Assembly (NCBI GenBank): GCA_018267355.1
Contig: JAFDYP010000136.1
Span: 1 to 6,856, forward strand
From: Bacteroidota bacterium
GTDB lineage: Bacteria; Bacteroidota; Bacteroidia; Chitinophagales; LD1
Direction of reading: 5' to 3'
DNA: 6,856 nt
Position 1 is the stretch's first letter, and every line of letters starts with the position of its first letter. The notes below the pieces were generated by a model. It was not told the origin of the DNA, ran no database searches, and worked only from the letters and a program-made list of their open reading frames with translations. Below are positions 1-6,108 of the stretch, in pieces. The position numbers were made by a program, and so were the translations under genes.

Positions 1-538
1 AAGGCGAGTACTGCAGCACCCGCCGCTCCATGCTGCGCCCCTCCATCATCATAAAGTACAGCAGGAAGTAGAGCACTGCTATCTGTGTAAAGGAACTCAG
101 TGTGGCCGAGAGCAATACCGGGATGAAGTCGGCGCCCGCAGTAGTCACCTTGCTGATAGACTCCTGAGAGATGAGGTTGACGCCATAGCCTGCTGAGAGG
201 CGCTCATTCCACCCCTTCACTATATCGAGAAACTCGGCATAGTGCTCTACCAGGTACTGCGCCTTGGATGATAGCATAAAAGATAGCAGCCCCACAGGTA
301 TCAGTACAACGATCATAGACACCACTATGAGGGCTGACACTGCGAGTGCTTTGTGCCAGCGGCGCTGCTCGGTGAGATAGTGCAGCGGCTGCCTGAATAC
401 AATGTACAACGTAGCTGCTCCGAGAAAAGAGCTAATGTAATCTCGCAGCATATATCCTAATATGCCAGCCAATATGGTAAGCACCGCGAGGAAGTAAAAC
501 TGCTTTACGCTGTCGTTTGAGAATCCTTTCATGCGCAT
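1..538 (-). CDS. AI-2E family transporter, N-terminal half (cut by left window edge)
   Basis: Reading the minus strand from the ATG at 538 gives an open frame of 179 codons that runs off the window, about half of the roughly 350 residues usual for this family. An in-frame TAG lies three codons upstream, so the start is 538 or the second ATG at 532. The protein begins MRMKGF and has a hydrophobic N-terminal block (about residues 15-48) holding the family-like segment FLGAATLYIVFRQPLHYL. A strong membrane segment follows at about 65-89, then a polar region (about 91-135) and another membrane segment at about 138-164, as in the N-terminal half of PF01594 permeases. Family members are polytopic inner-membrane proteins linked to export of autoinducer-2 or to cation/proton exchange; the substrate here cannot be told. 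It is transcribed away from the TPR gene across an 86 bp gap. No Shine-Dalgarno sequence is obvious, which is common in Bacteroidota. Family assignment is by recall of sequence pattern, not a search. Confidence 0.85.
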   Translation of the reverse strand, partial: MRMKGFSNDSVKQFYFLAVLTILAGILGYMLRDYISSFLGAATLYIVFRQPLHYLTEQRRWHKALAVSALIVVSMIVVLIPVGLLSFMLSSKAQYLVEHYAEFLDIVKGWNERLSAGYGVNLISQESISKVTTAGADFIPVLLSATLSSFTQIAVLYFLLYFMMMEGRSMERRVLQYSP

Positions 539-601
539 TTTCAGCTAATATACATCAGTTTGCGCCAGCCTGCTGTGGATAGGTGTTTGTGTATTTTTCC
601 T

Positions 602-608
602 TACTTTG
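602..608 (+). promoter_or_regulatory. Possible Bacteroidota -7-like element (TACTTTG) before the TPR gene
   Basis: The heptamer TACTTTG resembles the Bacteroidota -7 consensus TAnnTTTG but is one base short between TA and TTTG. A TTTG at 586-589 could be the -33 partner, but only 12 bases separate it from the TA, against about 17-23 usually. It sits 16 bases before the preferred GTG start at 625. If it is used, the transcript would begin near 613-617, leaving a very short leader that barely includes the AAAGG at 613-617. The call is weak. Confidence 0.25.
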
Positions 609-616
609 CTGCAAAG
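604..616. repeat. Perfect 13 bp palindrome CTTTGC-T-GCAAAG in the divergent gap
   Basis: Positions 604-609 (CTTTGC) and 611-616 (GCAAAG) are exact inverted repeats around a single T at 610. The palindrome lies between two divergent genes, 66 bases from the AI-2E start and 9 bases from the TPR start, and overlaps the promoter-like TACTTTG. A dimeric regulator could bind such a site, but one short palindrome can arise by chance in a CTG/CAG-rich stretch. No second copy was found in the other gaps of the window. Confidence 0.4.
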
Positions 617-617
617 G
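613..617 (+). promoter_or_regulatory. Partial Shine-Dalgarno AAAGG supporting the GTG start at 625
   Basis: AAAGG ends 7 bases before the GTG at 625, a normal distance for a ribosome binding site. The upstream GTG codons at 583 and 589 have no comparable purine stretch at a suitable distance. Together with the signal peptide that begins right after 625, this makes 625 the preferred start. Bacteroidota often initiate without a Shine-Dalgarno, so the support is modest. Confidence 0.3.
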
Positions 618-624
618 CTGCTGC

Positions 625-1776
625 GTGCTGCAAAAAAAAGATGCCATAAACTTTCTGTTGTGCTTCCTGATCCTGCTATCATCAGGATATGCCTTTTCAT
701 TGGAAAGGTATGGTGATGACAACCCATACACGGGATACGACTACACCCGTCTGGACTCCGCTATCCAGAGTACCAGGGCCCGCTATGCCCGGTATCCTGC
801 CAGCGCCACGCTGATCCGCCAGCTCGCAGACCTCTATACTGCCACATCTGAGACAGACTCTGCACTCATGTACTGGCAGCGCCTGGCCCTGCTGCAGCCG
901 GCCAATGACACGCTACCCTACCGGCAGGCACTCCTGCTATACGACGACAAACGCTATGACAGTGCATATGCTGCTGTCAGAAGGAGCCTCTCCCTCCGCG
1001 GAGACAATCTGGACTACCTCACGCTGGCGGCTATCACGGCCTATCGGCTGCATCAGACGGATTCTGCACTGGTCTGCAGCAGGCAGGCACTGGCCATAGA
1101 CCCGCGCAATATCAATGGACTGCTGATCTCCGGCCTCTGCCTGCGTGACCAGCATCGCTATGAGGATGCGCTGATACAGTTCAGCCACTGCCTGGAGGCA
1201 GACCCGTCTAATACGGATGCGCTCATACACCGGGCAGAGATATTTGTACTAGCAAAAAACTATGACAGCGCCCTGAGGGACTACTCCGCTGCACGCGCCG
1301 ACCTGAGCGAAAATGCCGACGTGATCAATAACATAGGTATCTGCTACTACCAGTCTGGCAGCTACAGCCGGGCCATAGGCTTCTTTCAGAAAGCAATACA
1401 GATGAACAGCCGCCAGCCGGAGGGCAACTATAACAAAGGCATCACCAACTATAAGCTACATCAGTTTGACTCGGCATCGGCCAGCCTGCGCACAGCAGGC
1501 ATCGTGTGGGACTCCTGCCAGACAGACAGCTGCCACGCACGCTACCTGGATGCCATCTACTACCTCGGCATGTGCTACAAGAAAACGGGCAAATTGACCG
1601 AAGCGCAGCAGCAATTTGAGTTTCTGCAGAAAGAGCAATACAAGACCGATCTCACAGATGAGATACAGCATATCCGCTATGCACTGTATTTCTCCAGAAA
1701 CTGGTACTATATCCTGCTGGGCGGCATCATAGCTATCGCTCTCATCATAGCGGTGATCCGCATGCTGCGCCGGTAG
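625..1776 (+). CDS. Secreted TPR-repeat protein with C-terminal membrane anchor, function unknown
   Basis: The product is 383 residues from GTG 625; the frame stays open back to GTG 583 (397 residues). The 625 start puts two lysines (residues 4-5) just before a hydrophobic stretch, INFLLCFLILLSSGYA, a good Sec signal peptide with likely cleavage after A23. The mature protein is almost wholly helical repeats with the TPR pattern. About eight units are marked by recurring turns such as TDSAL, YDSAY, TDSALV, YEDAL, YDSAL, YSRAI and FDSAS, several followed by a DP or similar turn (AIDPRN, EADPSN). A C-terminal segment at about 360-379 is strongly hydrophobic and ends in RMLRR, so the repeats should face the periplasm with a short cytoplasmic tail. 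TPR domains bind other proteins, which suggests a scaffold or assembly role, but no partner or catalytic motif is visible. Six cysteines lie in the repeat region, plus a CQTDSC loop at 298-303. It converges on the metal-efflux operon, so co-transcription with it is not expected. Gene confidence is high; function is unknown. Confidence 0.88.
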   Translation: MLQKKDAINFLLCFLILLSSGYAFSLERYGDDNPYTGYDYTRLDSAIQSTRARYARYPASATLIRQLADLYTATSETDSALMYWQRLALLQPANDTLPYRQALLLYDDKRYDSAYAAVRRSLSLRGDNLDYLTLAAITAYRLHQTDSALVCSRQALAIDPRNINGLLISGLCLRDQHRYEDALIQFSHCLEADPSNTDALIHRAEIFVLAKNYDSALRDYSAARADLSENADVINNIGICYYQSGSYSRAIGFFQKAIQMNSRQPEGNYNKGITNYKLHQFDSASASLRTAGIVWDSCQTDSCHARYLDAIYYLGMCYKKTGKLTEAQQQFEFLQKEQYKTDLTDEIQHIRYALYFSRNWYYILLGGIIAIALIIAVIRMLRR

Positions 1777-1789
1777 CTTTCTCCGCTAC
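1773..1789. terminator. Short inverted repeat at the convergent gene ends, possible weak bidirectional terminator
   Basis: GTAGC (1773-1777) and GCTAC (1785-1789) pair perfectly across a 7-base loop. The stem contains the TAG stop of the TPR gene and ends exactly next to the TAA stop of the RND pump gene at 1790-1792. It fills the only space where the two convergent transcripts could end. The stem is only 5 bp and no T-run follows on either strand, so intrinsic termination here would be inefficient. Confidence 0.2.
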
Positions 1790-4700
1790 TTACTGCTGTG
1801 CACTCTTGGCATTCAGACGAGCCTGATGGCCTTGCTGCTCCTTGTGCAGTTTGCGTGCATATACCAGCTCCAGTATGATAGGGAAAATAAGCAGCGTAAA
1901 GATAGTATCTGTGACCAGGCCACCGATCATGACGCGCGCCAGCGGGCGCTGCGTCTCGGAGCCGATACCTGTGCTGATAGCCGCAGGCAGCAGGCCTATA
2001 GCGGCCATCATGGCTGTCATCACTACGGGGCGGATACGTGTGCGCACCGTACTCTCTATACTATCTACCAGTGAGTAGCCCATCTGCATATACTCGTGGA
2101 AGCCTGATATGAGCAAGACACCATTCTGCACGCAGACCCCGAAGAGGGCGATAAAGCCCACACCCGCAGAGATACTGAAGTTGGTACTGGTGAGTAGCAG
2201 CATCCATATGCCGCCTATGAGGGCAAATGGCACCTTGAGTATCACGAGGCCTGCATCCTGGAAGCTGCCAAACGTAATGAACAGCAGGATGAAGATCACA
2301 GTGAGGCTGATAGGTACCACCTGGCCCAGGCGCTTCTGGGCGCGGACCTGGTTTTCAAATTCTCCCTTCCACTCCATGCTCATACCTTTGCCGAGCTTGA
2401 TCTTTTCTCCTACTTTCTTCTGAGCCTCAGCTATCGTGCTACCCAGGTCACGGCCACGCACAGAAAACTTCACGGCACAGAAGCGCTTATTGCCCTCGCG
2501 ATAGACGAATGCTGGTCCCGTCACAGTATGGATACGTGCTATCTCTTTGAGCGGCACCTTGGTACCTGTCAGTGTAGGCACCATCAGCATACCTATGGCA
2601 CTCTCGTCTTCACGATACTCGGGGCTGTAGCGCACACGTATATCAAACTTGCGCTCGCCCTCATAGATCTGTGTAGCACCCTTGCCACCTATGGCCATCT
2701 CTATCACGGCCTGCGCATCTGCAGTAGCTACGCCATAGACGCCCATCTTCTCCTGATTGAGCTCTACACGCAGCTCCGGCTGGCCTATGAGTTTGACCAC
2801 GCCGAGATCCTCTACCCCCTGTACATGCTCCAGTATGTGCTGCGCAGAGTCTGCCAGCTCCTCCAGCTGGAAGAGATCTGTGCCATATATCTTCACAGCC
2901 AGCGATCCCTTCACGCCGCTCACTGCCTCTTCCACATTATCCATGATAGGCTGGGAAAAGTTGAACGAGATGCCCTGAAACTCTGCAAAGCGCGCCTGCA
3001 TAGAGTCTATGAGCTGATCCTTGGTGATATTCCTGGTCCACTCTTCCTTAGGCTTCAGGTCTACGTGAAACTCTATATTGAAGAAGCTGGTCGGGTCAGT
3101 ACCGTCATTAGGACGGCCGGTCTGCGACATCACTCCCCTGATCTCAGGATATGACACCATTATCTTCCTGAGCTTTTTGGTCATCTCTACAGACTGGTCC
3201 AGAGAGGTGCTGAGTGGCATATTAGCGCGGATGTATATCGCACCTTCATTGAGGTGTGGCAGAAACTCCGTACCGAGGAAGTTGAAGCTGACGAGTCCGA
3301 ATATCATGATGGCTGTAGCTACAGCCAGGCTCGTTTTGCCATTCTTGAAGGTAAAGCTGAAGCCTGCGAATATCTTTTTCTGGATAAATTCTACGAAGAC
3401 ATTATGCTTCTCTTTCACATTCGTATTGAGCAGGATGCTGATCAGTACAGGCACTAGTGTGAGGGTAAAGATCAACGCACCCAGCAGCGCAAAACCCAGC
3501 GTCCACGCGAGTGGAGAGAACATCTTTCCTTCTACCTTCTGGAAGGAGAAGATAGGCAGCAGCGCCGTGATGATGATCATCTTGGAGAAGAAGACAGCCT
3601 TTGCCTTTTCGCCACCTATACGCTTGATCATTCCGAGCTTGGACAGTTTATTGAACCGCTCCGGTCCGTATTTATGCGCCAGCTCATCCAGCGCCACAAA
3701 TAGCCCCTCTACCATCACCACCGCACCGTCTATGATGATACCAAAATCTACCGCACCCAGCGAGAGGAGGTTCGCCGTCATGCCTTTCATCTTCATACAG
3801 AAGAAAGCAAAAAGCAGGGCCAGCGGGATGATGATGGACACGATCACCGTGGTGCGCCAGTCCAGCATAAAGACAAAGACGATCACCGTCACGAGGAAGA
3901 TACCTTCCAGCAGGTTGTGCAGTACGGTATGGGTAGTATAGTTGATCAGTGTACCGCGGTCGTAGAAGGTATCTATTTTGACATCTGCCGGTAGTATCAC
4001 ATCGTTGAGTTCGCTTACCTTGTCGCGCAGTGCCGCCAGCACTTCACTCGGGTTCTCACCCTTGCGCATCACTATGATCCCCTCCACCAGGTCGTCAGTA
4101 GAGTCGCGCCCTATGAAGCCCAGCTTTGGCAGGCTGGACTCTACTACGCGCGCTACATTTTTCACCAGGATAGGAGTATTATTGCGGCTGTCTATGATCA
4201 CATTTTCTATCTCATGTATATCATTCAGCAGGCCTATACCACGCACTACATAGGCCTGGTTATTTTTAGTGATCACATCACCGCCTACGTTCACGTTACT
4301 CTTGCTGATCGCTGTATAGACATCGAGCGCTGTCATATTATACTTGGCCAGCTGGCCGGGGTCTACGCTCACCTCATAGGTCTTGACCTGGCCACCAAAT
4401 GATACCACATCTGCTATGCCCGGTACAGCCTTGATCTGCCGCTCTATGACCCAGTCCTGTATGGTCTTCAGCTCACGCACTGACCGCGTTTTGCTCTTGA
4501 GTGTATAGCGGAAGATCTCACCCGTCGGGCCATATGGTGGCTCTATCTCAGGGTCTGCACCATCAGGCAGGTTGATGCCCTGTAGCCTGTTGGCCACTTC
4601 CTGCCGTGCGCGAAAGTCCTCCATGTCATCTTCAAACATGATGGTGATGACACTAAGGCCGAAAAGAGAGATAGACCGCAGGGATGTTTTCTTAGGTACC

Positions 4701-4933
4701 GAGTTCATCTCGATCTCTATCGGGATGGTCACAAATTTCTCCACCTCCTCTGCGCTGCGGCCTGACCACTGGGTGATGATGATGACACGTGTGCTCATCA
4801 CATCCGGGAAGGCCTCTATAGGTGTATTGATATAAGAGAAGGCACCCGCTATGATCGCCACTACGGTGATGAAGAATACGAATACTTTATTCTTGAGGGC
4901 AAAGCCTACGACGTTCCTGAAGAACTTATTCAT
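1790..4933 (-). CDS. czcA: CzcA/CusA family heavy-metal RND efflux permease
   Basis: This 1047-residue protein is full length for heavy-metal RND pumps (about 1030-1060). It is the inner-membrane, proton-driven part of a tripartite exporter. TM1 (about 13-33) is followed by the family opening TPIEAFPDV (37-45), a periplasmic porter region, membrane segments from about 340, a second large periplasmic part from about 553 (GTEFLPHLNEG) and the final membrane bundle from about 872. TM4 holds DFGIIIDGAVVMVE at 396-409; D396, D402 and E409 match the CzcA residues D402, D408 and E415 that act in proton transfer. By an alignment from memory, the CusA copper/silver ligands M573, M623 and M672 correspond to I568, N619 and E669, so a divalent cation (Zn, Co, Ni or Cd) is the better guess. 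The canonical VEN after TM4 is VEG here. The ATG at 4933 lies 31 bp after the adaptor stop in an AT-rich gap without a Shine-Dalgarno. The gene is last in the operon. Family is very likely; the metal is inferred. Confidence 0.95.
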   Translation of the reverse strand: MNKFFRNVVGFALKNKVFVFFITVVAIIAGAFSYINTPIEAFPDVMSTRVIIITQWSGRSAEEVEKFVTIPIEIEMNSVPKKTSLRSISLFGLSVITIMFEDDMEDFRARQEVANRLQGINLPDGADPEIEPPYGPTGEIFRYTLKSKTRSVRELKTIQDWVIERQIKAVPGIADVVSFGGQVKTYEVSVDPGQLAKYNMTALDVYTAISKSNVNVGGDVITKNNQAYVVRGIGLLNDIHEIENVIIDSRNNTPILVKNVARVVESSLPKLGFIGRDSTDDLVEGIIVMRKGENPSEVLAALRDKVSELNDVILPADVKIDTFYDRGTLINYTTHTVLHNLLEGIFLVTVIVFVFMLDWRTTVIVSIIIPLALLFAFFCMKMKGMTANLLSLGAVDFGIIIDGAVVMVEGLFVALDELAHKYGPERFNKLSKLGMIKRIGGEKAKAVFFSKMIIITALLPIFSFQKVEGKMFSPLAWTLGFALLGALIFTLTLVPVLISILLNTNVKEKHNVFVEFIQKKIFAGFSFTFKNGKTSLAVATAIMIFGLVSFNFLGTEFLPHLNEGAIYIRANMPLSTSLDQSVEMTKKLRKIMVSYPEIRGVMSQTGRPNDGTDPTSFFNIEFHVDLKPKEEWTRNITKDQLIDSMQARFAEFQGISFNFSQPIMDNVEEAVSGVKGSLAVKIYGTDLFQLEELADSAQHILEHVQGVEDLGVVKLIGQPELRVELNQEKMGVYGVATADAQAVIEMAIGGKGATQIYEGERKFDIRVRYSPEYREDESAIGMLMVPTLTGTKVPLKEIARIHTVTGPAFVYREGNKRFCAVKFSVRGRDLGSTIAEAQKKVGEKIKLGKGMSMEWKGEFENQVRAQKRLGQVVPISLTVIFILLFITFGSFQDAGLVILKVPFALIGGIWMLLLTSTNFSISAGVGFIALFGVCVQNGVLLISGFHEYMQMGYSLVDSIESTVRTRIRPVVMTAMMAAIGLLPAAISTGIGSETQRPLARVMIGGLVTDTIFTLLIFPIILELVYARKLHKEQQGHQARLNAKSAQQ

Positions 4934-4964
4934 GAATGAGTTTATTTAAACTTTGTCCAATCGG

Positions 4965-6071
4965 TTACTGACGAATAGCCTGATAGATCAGCAGCGCTGC
5001 CTTTGAGATCACCTTCTCTCCCGGCTTGAGCCCTGCGGAGATATAGGTACGTGGTCCCTGCGCATCCAGTATCTCTACCTCGCGTATCTCCAGGTTATCT
5101 TTGGCATGATATACCACTACATAGTTGCGGCTTTTATCAAATACGATCGCCGCACTCGGCACATTGGGCATTTCCTTATCCTGCTCTTTGAATCGTACAG
5201 ACACGCGCGCGTACATTTCCGGCTTCAGTTCATAGTTGGGGTTGTCCAATACCACGCGTACCTGCAGGGTGCGGGCTACGGGGTCCAGTGCATTGGATAC
5301 GAGGTCTATCCTACCGTAGTACACATTGTCAGGATGCGCGAGCGTATGCACCTCTACGGAGTCGCCTACTTTCACCTTCTCTACATCCACCTCATATACA
5401 TTGGCCAGTACCCACACGCGCTTCAGGTCTGATACCGTGAAAAGCGGTGTAGCATCATCAGAGCGGATGGGCTGATTAGGATTGAGCTTCCGCTCTACTA
5501 TGAATCCATTGTCAGGAGAGGTGATCGCCACCACGGCCCCATTGCCTGCCGCGCTGGTACCTATCAGGGAGAGCTGGCTGCTCACACGGTTCAGATCGGC
5601 CTCGGCCTTGGCCAGGTCCTGCTGCGCCTGCAGCAGATCGCGCTGGCTGGCTACCCCTTTATCCATCATAGACTGGGTCACCTCCAGGTTTTTCTTAGCC
5701 AGGGTTTCTGCTGCACGGGCATTGACCAGGTCGTTTTGCAGGCCCATGGCCTCTGCGCTTTTGATCGTAGCAAGTGTCTGGCCTTGCGTCACGCGGTCTC
5801 CCAGGTTTACCTTTACATCCTGAGCTATGCCGCTCACCATAGGCATCACCCTGATCACATTATTCTGATCGTAGCTGATATCGCCATTGAGGTTCACCAC
5901 ACCATCCACTTTATCCAGCGTCACTTCATCTACTTTGATGATCTTCTGCATGGTATCACTGAGGACAAAGTTCTCGATCTTGGTCTCTTGCTTTTTATCC
6001 TCGTGGTGGCAGGATGTCAGGCCGCCCAGAGCCAGAGAGAGAGCTGCTACAAAAACTGTTTTTCTTATCAT
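4965..6071 (-). CDS. czcB: CzcB/CusB-like periplasmic adaptor (membrane fusion) lipoprotein
   Basis: The product has 368 residues. It starts MIRK, followed by a hydrophobic stretch and the lipobox LTSC, with C21 as the lipidated cysteine, so it should be anchored by lipid in the inner membrane facing the periplasm. The adaptor domains run in order: first half of the barrel-sandwich/lipoyl domain (about 72-104, with VSGIAQDVKVNLGDRVTQGQ), an alpha-helical hairpin (about 105-170), the second lipoyl half (about 178-213), a beta-barrel (about 216-293) with the typical RTLQVRVVLDNPNYELKPEM, and a membrane-proximal domain to the end (IVFDKSRNYVVV, GLKPGEKV). It would link the RND pump to the outer-membrane channel. 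Length is within the family range. It has no C-terminal metal-chaperone extension, but a HHED stretch directly follows the lipid cysteine. It lies 37 bp after the channel gene and 31 bp before the pump gene, all on one strand. The start at 6071 follows an AT-rich leader without a Shine-Dalgarno. Confidence 0.93.
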   Translation of the reverse strand: MIRKTVFVAALSLALGGLTSCHHEDKKQETKIENFVLSDTMQKIIKVDEVTLDKVDGVVNLNGDISYDQNNVIRVMPMVSGIAQDVKVNLGDRVTQGQTLATIKSAEAMGLQNDLVNARAAETLAKKNLEVTQSMMDKGVASQRDLLQAQQDLAKAEADLNRVSSQLSLIGTSAAGNGAVVAITSPDNGFIVERKLNPNQPIRSDDATPLFTVSDLKRVWVLANVYEVDVEKVKVGDSVEVHTLAHPDNVYYGRIDLVSNALDPVARTLQVRVVLDNPNYELKPEMYARVSVRFKEQDKEMPNVPSAAIVFDKSRNYVVVYHAKDNLEIREVEILDAQGPRTYISAGLKPGEKVISKAALLIYQAIRQ

Positions 6072-6108
6072 ATATATTTTGCGATATGCTTATTGATGGA
6101 TTGATTTA

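Noticed and set aside
545..727. Minus-strand open frame of 60 codons over the divergent gap
   Set aside because: It overlaps the signal peptide of the TPR gene, has no family resemblance and would sit upstream of the AI-2E gene without a plausible initiation signal.
937..1230. Minus-strand open frame (97 codons) opposite the TPR gene
   Set aside because: The plus strand here encodes regular TPR repeats; the minus-strand product has no recognisable features.
2528..3154. Plus-strand open frame (208 codons), His/Tyr/Leu-rich, opposite the pump gene
   Set aside because: It is antisense to the conserved pump porter domain, with no signal, domain or independent start evidence.
3078..3941. Long plus-strand open frame (287 codons) opposite the RND pump gene
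   Set aside because: It lies wholly antisense to a clearly conserved 1047-residue pump, has low-complexity Ser/Thr/Ile-rich content and matches no recognisable domain. It is an expected shadow of codon bias.
4940..4951. GTTTATTTAAAC inverted repeat in the gap before the pump gene
   Set aside because: The arms are only 4 bp in AT-rich sequence and there is no T-run or operator spacing. The AT-rich leader is ordinary for Bacteroidota translation starts.
6072..6108. ATCAATCCATCAAT direct repeat and tandem TGA-TAA stops between channel and adaptor genes
   Set aside because: The repeat is a short chance-level duplication; the double stop is real but common and has no clear consequence here.
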